From Nodosilinea nodulosa PCC 7104 (GTDB lineage: Bacteria; Cyanobacteriota; Cyanobacteriia; Phormidesmidales; Phormidesmidaceae), in assembly GCF_000309385.1 (NCBI RefSeq), contig NZ_JH976537.1:2944815-3008814 (forward strand): 64,000 nucleotides of DNA. The letters run 5' to 3'. Shown piece by piece: positions 33,703 to 42,285 of this stretch (positions are counted from its first letter, which is position 1; each line of letters opens with the position of its first letter). Below the pieces are notes generated by a model. The model did no database searches and was not told the DNA's origin. It was given only the letters and a program-made list of their open reading frames with translations. A program made the position numbers and the translations under genes.

Positions 33703-34137
33703 CTACCGCGCTTTCACTTGTTTAGCCATATCCATAAACGGAGACAGGCTAGGGCCAGGGCGACGACGGCGGGGCTGACTGGTACCCACAGTGGTCAGGT
33801 AGTTGGAGGCAAAAGCCGTGGCCACAGGCTCAGCCGGGGCTGCGGGTACAGGAGCAGGAGCCGCTTTAGCTGGAGTTTTAGGCTCTTTAGGCTCAGCTTT
33901 AGCTTTTTTAGCCGAAGCTTTGGCCTCTGCTTTAGCTGGGGCAGCAGCCTCAGGCTCAGCCTGGGCCTCGACAGGGGCTGCGGCTGGAGCGGTGGTAGGT
34001 TCGCTATCGCTGTCAGACTCGTCTGCCTCTAGAAAAAACTCGGACTTTTTGCCCAGACCGACCAGGCCACCAACGGTTTTGAAGATGCCGCCAATTAGCC
34101 CAAAGATTGCCCCAAAAATAGACTTGATTAAACCCAT
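33703..34137 (-). CDS. Small membrane-associating Ala/Lys/Pro-rich protein, 144 residues
   Basis: The N-terminus is a 32-residue amphipathic glycine-spaced helix (MGLIKSIFGAIFGLIGGIFKTVGGLVGLGKK) likely to sit on or in a membrane. Residues 38-105 are low-complexity, alternating acidic then Ala/Lys/Glu/Pro-rich. The C-terminus is a short conserved-looking basic motif (FASNYLTTVGTSQPRRRRPGPSLSPFMDMAKQVKAR). I recall similar tails in other cyanobacteria without assigned function. No signal cleavage site is seen. It is a single gene facing away from DoxX. The layout (membrane helix, flexible linker, short linear motif) suggests an adaptor, which is inference. Confidence 0.7.
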   Translation of the reverse strand: MGLIKSIFGAIFGLIGGIFKTVGGLVGLGKKSEFFLEADESDSDSEPTTAPAAAPVEAQAEPEAAAPAKAEAKASAKKAKAEPKEPKTPAKAAPAPVPAAPAEPVATAFASNYLTTVGTSQPRRRRPGPSLSPFMDMAKQVKAR

Positions 34138-34679
34138 GGGTATGTCCTTGATTTATCTGCGTTTCTGAATTGATTATCAAGTTCCGTTACGTCCTATCAC
34201 AAGGTTGAGGTGCAACTAGAGACAAAAGTTAACATCGGCCCTCAGAATTTTTGATTCAACACTCGAGCTTTGGATTGACGGTTTGCACGTGAGTTAGGCC
34301 AGGGTCTTGTTACCCCCATGGATTAAAGATTGGGCTAATCCCCCAATCCGATCGCCCTCTTGCTGCCCCCAAAGGCCGCGATCGCATTCTAGACAGGCTC
34401 TAGCCGCATTCTTGCTGAGGCCCGCCAACTAGTCGGCAATGGCGTCCCAGCATGGGACGCACTCTGCTTCGGTTCACAGCCACAGCAGCTAGCCACCGAG
34501 GATATAGGACGCAGGATGAGGAATCCTGCATTTGAGCACGGTGAATGGGCATCCAGCCCCGACGCAAATGGCGGCCCTAAGCGCAGGGCGCATCCCCACC
34601 CCGGTTATTTAGCGAAGGGAGAAAAATTAAGAGTCGAGCCTTTATTTTTCTTGAAACTTCGTTACGATAATTAATAACG
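34138..34679. other. Spacer with two small perfect-stem hairpins
   Basis: No gene is seen. GCGTCCCA-GCA-TGGGACGC (about 34442-34460) and GCAGGAT-GAGGA-ATCCTGC (34511-34529) form neat stems and lie 50 bases apart. CGTTA/TAACG arms lie just before the DoxX start. A structured small RNA or dispersed repeats are both possible. Confidence 0.45.
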
Positions 34680-35240
34680 ATGTTAACTTTCTTTGCTCCT
34701 ATGATTGCTCAGCAACGCATCCTATCCCTGGGCAGCCTTGCGCTTCAGCCCAATCAGTCTGCTAACGCTGCTTTTCAGATTTCCTGGACAATTCTGAGAG
34801 TCGTGGCCGGTGTCGTCATGATTCATAACGGTCTCGACAAGCTGGCCAATATCGAAAGCTTTGCCCAGGCCTACGTGGCCTACCTGGGCCTGCCCTTCCC
34901 CATCACCCTCAGCTACATGGCGGCCTTCACCGAGCTGATTGGCGCTCCGCTGGTGGCCCTGGGGCTATTGACCCGCCCTGCCGCCCTCGGGCTGCTGTTT
35001 ACGATGCTGGTGGCCATGTATCACCACGTTAAGGTGGCGGGTCTGAGCATTCCCTACCTGGAGTTGTCTGCCCTCTACGCCGCAACCTTTCTGTTCTTTG
35101 TGGTCAACGGTGGGGGATGGTTTTCTGTCGATGCGGTGCTGGCCAACCTGCTCAACCGGCTGCGCACCAGCCAAACCGCTGGCAAGCGCGCCTCTTTGGA
35201 AGATGTTTTCCAGCGCGATAAGGCTGGCTCTGCCCTGTAA
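34680..35240 (+). CDS. DoxX family membrane protein
   Basis: The 186-residue protein has four membrane helices and the DoxX pattern: SWTILRVVAGVVMIHNGLDKLANIESFAQAYVAYLGLPFPITLSYMAAFTELIGAPLVALGLLTRPAALGLLFTMLVAM, ending with LYAATFLFFVVNGGGWFSVDAVL. The family includes subunits linked to quinone and thiol redox systems, but the exact role is unknown. The first ATG at 34680 is used; ATG 34701 is possible. A strong hairpin follows 37 bases after the stop. Confidence 0.88.
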   Translation: MLTFFAPMIAQQRILSLGSLALQPNQSANAAFQISWTILRVVAGVVMIHNGLDKLANIESFAQAYVAYLGLPFPITLSYMAAFTELIGAPLVALGLLTRPAALGLLFTMLVAMYHHVKVAGLSIPYLELSALYAATFLFFVVNGGGWFSVDAVLANLLNRLRTSQTAGKRASLEDVFQRDKAGSAL

Positions 35241-35276
35241 TACCGAATCCTAACCGAATCCTATTTGTTCACACCT

Positions 35277-35315
35277 GGCCCGTAGGAGCGTTGCACTGCA
35301 ACGCCCCTACGGGCC
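35277..35315. terminator. Strong bidirectional hairpin between doxX-like and antiporter genes
   Basis: A 39-base near-perfect palindrome: GGCCCGTAGGAGCGTTGCA pairs with the following TGCAACGCCCCTACGGGCC with one mismatch. It lies between two convergent genes, so it can end both transcripts. The GTAGG...CCTAC core also occurs widely as a dispersed repeat in cyanobacteria. Confidence 0.75.
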
Positions 35316-35360
35316 TTCTGCTTTGCTCCAAAATTGCCGACTTGAGCCCCAACATTGACC

Positions 35361-37433
35361 TTACGTGTGGGGTTCTCCAAACAGCACCAGGGAACAGGTG
35401 GCCTCATCGATGACCTGGTGGGTGACATCGCTTACCGCTAGGCCCCCTGCCGTGCGCCGCCGCATCGATCGCAGCACGATCATGTCGTGGGTCTGAGCGA
35501 TTTCGAGAATGACCTCGGCGGGGTTGTCGCTGTCGATGGTGAGTAGGTTCCAGCTAATCTTCGGGCCGTCGGCCATGACTTTGCTGAGGGCCGCCTCCAG
35601 GGCCTTGATCTGGTCGTCGGGGGTGTGGCGATCGCGCACGTGCAGCAGCGTTACCGCCGCACCGTGGGAGTCGGCAAACACCTGGGCAAAGCGGACCGTG
35701 CGCACCGCCTGGGGCGTCACATTTTTCATGGGTACCAGAATGCCGCGAATTTCGGTCGGTTCGGTCAGCAACCGGGCCACCGCCACCGGGCAGTGGCTGG
35801 ACCAAAACACCTCGTCTACGAGGGTGCCAAACAGTTTGGCCCGAAACCCCTGGCGACTCCAGCCCAGCAAAATCAGGCTGGCGTTTTGCTCGCGGGCGGT
35901 GCGGGTAATGCCCTCCGACACATCGTCATCGATGCGCAGCACCGAATAGGCCTGGGCGTTAAGCTCCCGGCTCAGGGTTTCGGCCCGGTGCAGCAGCTTG
36001 CGGCACTGCCCGAGGGCGGTGAGTAGGTGGGGGTCATCCATGTGCACGTGGGCGCGGGCGACGGTCACCGGAATCACGTAGCCGCCCTCGTGGCTGGCCA
36101 GCAGGGCGGCCATTTCAATCAGGTAGTGCTGGGTCACCGGGTTGTAGATGGGCACGACCACCGTAAACGGCCCGGTAATGGTAAAGTCGGCCCGGTTTTC
36201 GGGGGCATCCCCGTAGTCAAACCACAGCGAGGCCAGCTCGGCGCGGGGAAGTTTGGGTTCCACCAGCTTGCCCGCGTACCGAGCCGTCAGCAGCGGCCCC
36301 GCCACCGAGGTAACCAGCATCATCACAATGACGGCGTTGAACACCAGGGGTGAAATAATGCCCTGCTGCATGCCCACCAGGGCCGCCGCCAGGGTGGCCG
36401 CCACCTGCGGCAGCGACAGCGACCACATGGTGAAAACCTGTGTCCAGCTGTAGCCATAGAAGGGCTTGATGACCAGGGCCGCCAAAAACTTGCTAGAAAT
36501 AAGGCTGACCGTCAGCGTTATGGTAAACGCCAGGTTGGTGGTCATCGACTCCATCAGCAGGTTGAGGTCGAGCAGCAGCCCCGTGCACACAAAGAAAAAG
36601 GGTATAAACAGCACCCCACCGACAAATTCCACCTTTTCTTTGACGGGGCCGTTGCCCACTACGTCGTTGACCGCCAGGCCTGCCAGAAACGCCCCGACAA
36701 TTTTGTCAACGTTGATCAGCTGCGACCCCACCGCCGCCACGAACACCGCCGCCAGCACAAACAAAAACTGGTTGCCTTCGCGATCGCCGTTGCGCCGAAA
36801 ATACTGCTTGCCTACCCAGTCGATGCCCACCAGCACTGTTGTGGCAAAAATGCCCAGCATGAGCAACTGGGCCACCACCGTCTGGGCCGAAAATTCGCCC
36901 GCCTGGGCGGCGACGCACATGGCCAGCACCAGCAGCGCCCCAATGTCGGTGAAAATCGTGGCACCCACGGTGGCCGTCACCGAGGGTTCTTTGGTTACCC
37001 CCAGGCGCATCACAATCGGGTAGGCCAGCAGGGTGTGGGAGGCCAGCAGCGAACCCACCAGCACCGCCGCAATCCAGTTGAAGCCGAAGACGCGGCTGAG
37101 CAGTATGCCCGCAATGAGCGGCACCGCAAAGGTGGTAAAGCCAAAGCCCAGGGAGCGGTTGCGGGTGCGCTTAAAGTCTTTGAGGTCGATCTCCAGACCG
37201 GCCACAAACATGAGATAGATTTTGCCCACATCAGAGAGCAGGGTTTCCACATCGCCCGCCGGGTCGAGCAGCCCCAGGGCGCTAGGCCCCAAAATTACCC
37301 CCGCCGCCAGCAGACCCACCAGCCCCGGCAGCCGCAGCCGCTCAAAAATAGGCGGAATAATTAGCGTTACCAGCAGCAAAATTGTGAACGCAATGATCGG
37401 GCTATTGGGTAGTTCGCTTAAAAGTCCAGCCAC
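35361..37433 (-). CDS. CPA2 cation/proton antiporter with C-terminal USP domains
   Basis: The 690-residue protein has an N-terminal Na+/H+ exchanger domain of about 12 helices (residues 5-395). It contains RLPGLVGLLAAGVILGPSALG, VGKIYLMFVAGLEIDL, GATIFTDIGALLVLAM (the likely ion-binding TD site) and DKIVGAFLAGLAVNDVV. Residues about 415-690 are cytoplasmic and resemble two universal-stress-protein units (SLILLGWSRQGF; MIVLRSMRR with a following TCSLVLFGEP). Such proteins exchange Na+ or K+ for protons at the plasma or thylakoid membrane and may sense nucleotides via the USP part. The start is GTG 37433. Ion specificity cannot be read from the sequence. Confidence 0.92.
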   Translation of the reverse strand: MAGLLSELPNSPIIAFTILLLVTLIIPPIFERLRLPGLVGLLAAGVILGPSALGLLDPAGDVETLLSDVGKIYLMFVAGLEIDLKDFKRTRNRSLGFGFTTFAVPLIAGILLSRVFGFNWIAAVLVGSLLASHTLLAYPIVMRLGVTKEPSVTATVGATIFTDIGALLVLAMCVAAQAGEFSAQTVVAQLLMLGIFATTVLVGIDWVGKQYFRRNGDREGNQFLFVLAAVFVAAVGSQLINVDKIVGAFLAGLAVNDVVGNGPVKEKVEFVGGVLFIPFFFVCTGLLLDLNLLMESMTTNLAFTITLTVSLISSKFLAALVIKPFYGYSWTQVFTMWSLSLPQVAATLAAALVGMQQGIISPLVFNAVIVMMLVTSVAGPLLTARYAGKLVEPKLPRAELASLWFDYGDAPENRADFTITGPFTVVVPIYNPVTQHYLIEMAALLASHEGGYVIPVTVARAHVHMDDPHLLTALGQCRKLLHRAETLSRELNAQAYSVLRIDDDVSEGITRTAREQNASLILLGWSRQGFRAKLFGTLVDEVFWSSHCPVAVARLLTEPTEIRGILVPMKNVTPQAVRTVRFAQVFADSHGAAVTLLHVRDRHTPDDQIKALEAALSKVMADGPKISWNLLTIDSDNPAEVILEIAQTHDMIVLRSMRRRTAGGLAVSDVTHQVIDEATCSLVLFGEPHT

Positions 37434-37590
37434 AGCATCGCCTCCACAGAACAGGCTTGAGCTATAAGCGTATTCGATTTAACGGGAGATCTCTGCATCT
37501 GCAAACTCAGGGGCCGGTTGCCGCCGCCAGCCGGCTACCTTGGGGAGGGACGGTTGGCCTACGCGCTGTTGGTTTTTGGCTGCCGGGAGG

Positions 37591-38718
37591 TTACTGGAGT
37601 TCGCCATCGAGCCGGGTGCGGCGGCGATCGCGGCTCCCGGCCAGCCCCACTGAAGCGTTATAAAACCAGTAGCCGCAGTTCTGGGTTTTGGCCTGGTAGA
37701 GGGCGATGTCGGCGTAGCGCAGCAGGGTTTCGGGGTCGTCGCTGTCTTGGGGAAACAGGGCAATGCCAAAGCTGATGCTGATCTGCAAGGTGTGCTCCCT
37801 GAGCGTAAAGGCTGGCTCCAGGCTGGCAATGATGCGATCGCAGGTGAGCGCCACCGCCTCCGGCGACTCCACCGAGGGCAAAATCAGGGTAAACTCATCG
37901 CCGCCCCAGCGGGCCACGGTATCCTGCGATCGCAAGCAGCTTTGCAGACGTGTCCCCACTTCCCGCAGCACCTCGTCGCCGACCCGATGCCCCAAAACAT
38001 CGTTGACCATCTTGAAGCGGTCTAGATCTAAAAACACCACGGCCAGCTGGTCTTGCTGGCGTTGGGCCTGGGCCAGGGCCAGCGGCAGGCGATCGTCAAA
38101 CAGCATCCGATTGGGCAGGCCGGTTAGCGCGTCGTAAAAGGCCTGATGGCGAATCACGGCCTCGGCCTGCTGGCGCTGGGTAATATCGCGCAGTGACCAG
38201 AGCATGGCTTCACTCTGCCCCTGGGCATTGCCAACCGCAGCAGTGGTAACAGCCACCGCCAGGGGCGGCAGCTGGCGGCGGTTCAGTTCAATATCGAAGG
38301 GCTCAGTGCCCTGGGGCAGGGCTAGCCGAGCTGAAACTTTGGCCCTGTCATCTGGCTCAACTAGCACGACCAACGGCTTGTGGACCAGGTAGGCCGGGTC
38401 TACGTCAAACAGAGCCGCCGCCGCCCGGTTGGCGTGGTGAATGTTGCCCCGTCGATCGGTCACCAGGTAGCCGTCGGGGGCCAGCTCAAACAGGGTGTGG
38501 TAGCGCTGGCGCTCGACCTCAATCTGCTGTTGAGCATCGATCAGGCTTTGGTTTTGTCGCTGGAGTTCGGTGTCGGCAGCCTGCAATTCTTCTAGGACAA
38601 AATACAGCTCTCGCAGTGCCTCATTCAGCAGGTCGGGCTGCACTGGCAGGGCCGTAGCGCGCTGGCGCAGCAGCAAGGCCCGTTGGTACACAGCCTCAAT
38701 CTGTTGCGAAATGCCCAT
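37591..38718 (-). CDS. PAS-GGDEF diguanylate cyclase
   Basis: The 375-residue soluble protein begins with a coiled coil (about 1-70), then a PAS domain (about 72-190: RYHTLFELAPDGYLVTDRRGNIHHANRAAAALF). A GGDEF domain follows (about 195-355: FYDALTGLPNRMLFDDRL, FLDLDRFKMVND, and the active-site RWGGDEF). The catalytic motif is intact, so it should make cyclic di-GMP. An RxxD inhibitory site is not obvious before it. No EAL domain or membrane segment is present. It sits between an antiporter and a CheB/CheR hybrid on the same strand and may serve the same signalling network. Confidence 0.93.
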   Translation of the reverse strand: MGISQQIEAVYQRALLLRQRATALPVQPDLLNEALRELYFVLEELQAADTELQRQNQSLIDAQQQIEVERQRYHTLFELAPDGYLVTDRRGNIHHANRAAAALFDVDPAYLVHKPLVVLVEPDDRAKVSARLALPQGTEPFDIELNRRQLPPLAVAVTTAAVGNAQGQSEAMLWSLRDITQRQQAEAVIRHQAFYDALTGLPNRMLFDDRLPLALAQAQRQQDQLAVVFLDLDRFKMVNDVLGHRVGDEVLREVGTRLQSCLRSQDTVARWGGDEFTLILPSVESPEAVALTCDRIIASLEPAFTLREHTLQISISFGIALFPQDSDDPETLLRYADIALYQAKTQNCGYWFYNASVGLAGSRDRRRTRLDGELQ

Positions 38719-38942
38719 GGTGGTGACAGCCTCCTGGGCAGAGTTGTAGGGCGTGACTAAACATTACCCTGTAACCATCGCTGGCTGGTCTGGACGAGTT
38801 AGCTGGATAACTCACCCCATTGGTATCATTACAGAGTTTTTAGGAACAGCGCTGATTTCTGAGAAGAATTATTGACCGATGTAGAGTTTCTCTCACGCAA
38901 TGTTGCCGGAGGTATTTTGAGGATTGTTTTGGCCTTCGGTTT

Positions 38943-41918
38943 CTAGGGGCGATCGCCCTCGGGTTGAATGGTTAACAAAATCATTGGGCTACCGGTTGTC
39001 GTAAAGATTTGGCGGGCGTTGAGCTGCATCACTTGAGGGCCGATGTGGTCGAACACATAGCTAACCTGAAAGTTTTCGACCTGGGTATTTTGGGGCAGCA
39101 GGTCTTGCAGCAGCGATCGCAGCTGGGGAATATTCCACTGCCCGTTGCCGATCTCAAAGATAGAGCGGCCCTCGGTTTCCTGGGGTGTAACTTGAAAGAC
39201 GGCGTAAAACTGCCCGTTGGCCCTCACCACCCGCAGGGCGGCATCCAGCACCAGCAGCGAGTCTCGCACCATTTCAACAATCGCTTCGGCGTAGTCGCGG
39301 GCCTGGATTAACTCCTCGGTGCTGCGTTTTAGCCCATCGATATCGACCAGCACCAGCACCGCCCCGTCAATGCGATTGTCGAGGGTGCGGTAGGGGCGAA
39401 TGCGCAGGTCATACCAGTGGCCATCCTGGTCTTGCACCTCCCGGCTGTACTGGATGAGGGTGGTAATGACCGCCAAAATCTGCGCTTCTAAGTCGTCGAT
39501 GGTGAGGCGATGGTTAATATCGCTGAGGGGGCGGCCAATGTCGGTGGGAATGAGGTTAAACAGCGCCGCCGCTGTGGGGGTAAAACGGCGAATGCTGAGG
39601 TCGCCCTCAAGCATGAGAATGGGAATGTTGATGCTGCCCAGCAGATTTTGAAAGTCGTTGCTGATCCGCGTAGTTTCGGCGTTGCGGCGGTACAGCTCGT
39701 CGTTGATGGTGCTGAGTTCTTCGTTGGTGGCCTGAATTTCTTCCTTGGCGGTTTGCAGCTCTTCGTTGGTGCTTTGCAGTTCCTCGTTGCTGGAGAGAAT
39801 TTCTTCGTTGGCGGCCCGCAGATCCTGGTTGGTGGCCTCCTGCTGTTCGATGATCGATTGCAGGTGCGATTTGGTGGTTTCTAGCTCCTGCTGCAAGCGG
39901 TGGGCGTTTTGACGCTCTGGGCTGGGGCTTTCCTCTGTGGAGCCTGCGATCGCGCCTTCCTCCGCCTGGCCCTGATCTTCACGGTCAAACAGCACCAGGA
40001 AGTAAATTTCCCCCTCGGCGCTGGGCTGAAAGGGCAGCACCTCGATGGTTACCGGGAAAACGCGATCGCCCTCGCGCAGCAAACTGGCCTTGCGGACCGA
40101 CTGGCCGAACTGTCTGGCCTGGTAGAGGGCGGTGCGCAGGTCCAGCCGCAGCGAGTCTTTGGCCATGGTGAGCAGGTTGAGGCTGGCTCGCCCTGGGGCC
40201 GGGCCGAGATAGGCCCCGGTTTGGCCGCGAAACTGCAAAATATCGAGCTGGCTGTTGACCACAACCCCCACCGGACCATAGCGACCCAGCACTACCTGGT
40301 CTGCCGCACTGTAGATGTCGAGGGTGGGGCGGGGTTCTTGGTAGCTAGGGATTGCCGAGGGCGTTTCGCGATCGCGGTTGACTTCTACCAGATCTAGGTT
40401 TAGCCGCAGGGCCGCCGACTGCTTAGCGTAGATCTTGTACTGGCGATCGAGCAGGGTAAACAGGTCAGAAAATTCCCCCACGGTTTCGGATGAACCCAGC
40501 ATTAAAAACCCCCTGGGCTTGAGGCCGTAGTGAAACATGGGCAGCACCTTTTTTTGCAGGGCGCTGCTGAAGTAAATCAGCACGTTGCGGCAGCTAATTA
40601 AATCGAGCCGCGAAAAGGGCGGGTCGCTGATCAGATTTTGGCGGGCAAACACGCACAGCTCCCGCACCGGCTTGCTGATCTGGTAGCCCCCCTCCACGGG
40701 CACAAAAAAGCGCTGTAGCCGGTCGGCGGAAACCTCGGCCACTTTGCTGGGCAGGTAAACGCCCAGACGGGCAATTTCAATGGCCGTTTCGCTAATATCG
40801 GTGGCAAAGATTTGAATCGGCGGGCGCTGGGGCTGGTTGGCCAAAAATTCCAGTAGGCTAATGGCAATGGAGTAGGCTTCCTCCCCGGTTGAGCAGCCCG
40901 CCGTCCAGACGCGCAGCGACAACTCCGGCGAGCGATCGCGCAGCAGCGCCGGAAACACCTCCCGCTTCAGGCAGTCAAACGCTCCGGCATCGCGAAAGAA
41001 GCTGGTAACGCTGATTAAAATTTCCTGGTACAGCGCCTGCACCTCCGCCGGGGTCTCCTGGAGATACTGCTGGTAGCGGTCGATCTGCTCGATGTGGTGC
41101 AGCGCCATCCGCCGCAGAATGCGCCGTTTGAGGGTGGTGGGCTTGTACTGGCTAAAATCGACTCGGCTGCGGGCCTTGAGCAGGGCAAAAATGGCCGACA
41201 GCGTGTCGGCCTCGCTGACCGCCGCCGGTAGCTCGGCGATGGGGCGGCTGACGTAGGGGTGGCGGCTGAGGCTGGCCAGGGTAGCGGCGATCTGATCGGG
41301 GGGCAGCACAAAGTCGACCTGGCCGGTGGCAATGGCCATGTGGGGCATGCTGGTCACCTGGGCCGAGTCCTCCGACTGGGCAAAGGTAATGCCCCCCGCC
41401 GCCTTAATGGCCTCTAGCCCCAGGGTGCCGTCTGAATCGCCCCCCGACAGCACGACTCCAATGGCGTTGTGGCCGCGATCGCGGGCCAGCGCCTCAAAAA
41501 ATCGGTCAATGGTTTTGTTCACCCGCTGGGTAGATTCCCTGGGCTGGAGCCGCAGCCGTCCGTTTTCGATATCCAGCAGCGCGTTGGGCGGAATCACGTA
41601 GATGTGGTTGGGGGCCACCGCCAGCCCGTCGGTAATCGCCTGCACCGGCATTGAGGTCGTGCGGGCAATAATATCGCTCAGCAGGCTGCCCTGGCTGGGG
41701 TCGAGGTGCTGCACCAGCACGACCGCCATGCCGGTGTCCGGTGGGAGGTGGGTGAGCAGCTGAGTAAAGGCCTCTAGCCCCCCGGCTGATGCCCCAATGC
41801 CCACCACCGGAAAGCACCCGTCGTCGTCGGCTCTGTCGTCGGTTCTGGGGTCATCTTCGGCGGCGGCTGGTAGAGAGCGATCTTGCGGCGGCTGGGAGTC
41901 CGGCGTTGGGGAAGACAT
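38943..41918 (-). CDS. CheB-CheR-PAS hybrid chemotaxis-like regulator
   Basis: The 991-residue protein has these domains in order. First is a CheB methylesterase domain with VVGIGASAGGLEA (Ser44), HLDPSQGS and SGGDSDGTLG. A CheR methyltransferase domain follows with the SAM site RVWTAGCSTGEEAYSIA and DLISCRNVLIYF. Then come a PAS-like region, a strong coiled coil (about 675-745: LQQELETTKSHLQSIIEQQEATNQDLRAANEEIL and so on) and two further PAS domains (LLGSINIPILMLEGDLSIRRFTPTA; VRDSLLVLDAALRVVRANGQFYAVF). No kinase domain follows, unlike many relatives. It probably reports to a partner kinase. Catalytic residues of both enzymes are present. No methyl-accepting chemoreceptor gene is nearby. 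Confidence 0.93.
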   Translation of the reverse strand: MSSPTPDSQPPQDRSLPAAAEDDPRTDDRADDDGCFPVVGIGASAGGLEAFTQLLTHLPPDTGMAVVLVQHLDPSQGSLLSDIIARTTSMPVQAITDGLAVAPNHIYVIPPNALLDIENGRLRLQPRESTQRVNKTIDRFFEALARDRGHNAIGVVLSGGDSDGTLGLEAIKAAGGITFAQSEDSAQVTSMPHMAIATGQVDFVLPPDQIAATLASLSRHPYVSRPIAELPAAVSEADTLSAIFALLKARSRVDFSQYKPTTLKRRILRRMALHHIEQIDRYQQYLQETPAEVQALYQEILISVTSFFRDAGAFDCLKREVFPALLRDRSPELSLRVWTAGCSTGEEAYSIAISLLEFLANQPQRPPIQIFATDISETAIEIARLGVYLPSKVAEVSADRLQRFFVPVEGGYQISKPVRELCVFARQNLISDPPFSRLDLISCRNVLIYFSSALQKKVLPMFHYGLKPRGFLMLGSSETVGEFSDLFTLLDRQYKIYAKQSAALRLNLDLVEVNRDRETPSAIPSYQEPRPTLDIYSAADQVVLGRYGPVGVVVNSQLDILQFRGQTGAYLGPAPGRASLNLLTMAKDSLRLDLRTALYQARQFGQSVRKASLLREGDRVFPVTIEVLPFQPSAEGEIYFLVLFDREDQGQAEEGAIAGSTEESPSPERQNAHRLQQELETTKSHLQSIIEQQEATNQDLRAANEEILSSNEELQSTNEELQTAKEEIQATNEELSTINDELYRRNAETTRISNDFQNLLGSINIPILMLEGDLSIRRFTPTAAALFNLIPTDIGRPLSDINHRLTIDDLEAQILAVITTLIQYSREVQDQDGHWYDLRIRPYRTLDNRIDGAVLVLVDIDGLKRSTEELIQARDYAEAIVEMVRDSLLVLDAALRVVRANGQFYAVFQVTPQETEGRSIFEIGNGQWNIPQLRSLLQDLLPQNTQVENFQVSYVFDHIGPQVMQLNARQIFTTTGSPMILLTIQPEGDRP

Positions 41919-42285
41919 GCAGCAATAACCTGGGGCTAGATCGGCGATCGAGGTCAGCCAAGTTCCTTAATCTACCGCAGTGGTTCCTGGGGTGAAGCGC
42001 TTTGACTTGGCGTAATTGTATCGTGGCGACAGGATGAGCTTATGCAGGGATTGAGCGAGTTGCCAGATCGGCCCACGTAGGTAAGCCCGATCGCCTCAAA
42101 CGCTGGTATCAGAGCTGTCGATTTCAGATTGATTTGGATGGAAGCACAGTCTCTGCTTCTGGGCCGCAGGACGGTCAGGCTGATTCCAAAGTGGTTCTCC
42201 AATGCGGGGCTGGTGCATACCGAGGTGACAAAATATAGGCAGTCAGCATGGTGGGCAGCTACCCTCCAGCGATAGCTCAGCTGCT
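41919..42285. other. Divergent spacer between the CheB-CheR and GAF-kinase genes
   Basis: Both genes must be transcribed from here. I see no clear promoter, repeat or small gene. Confidence 0.45.
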
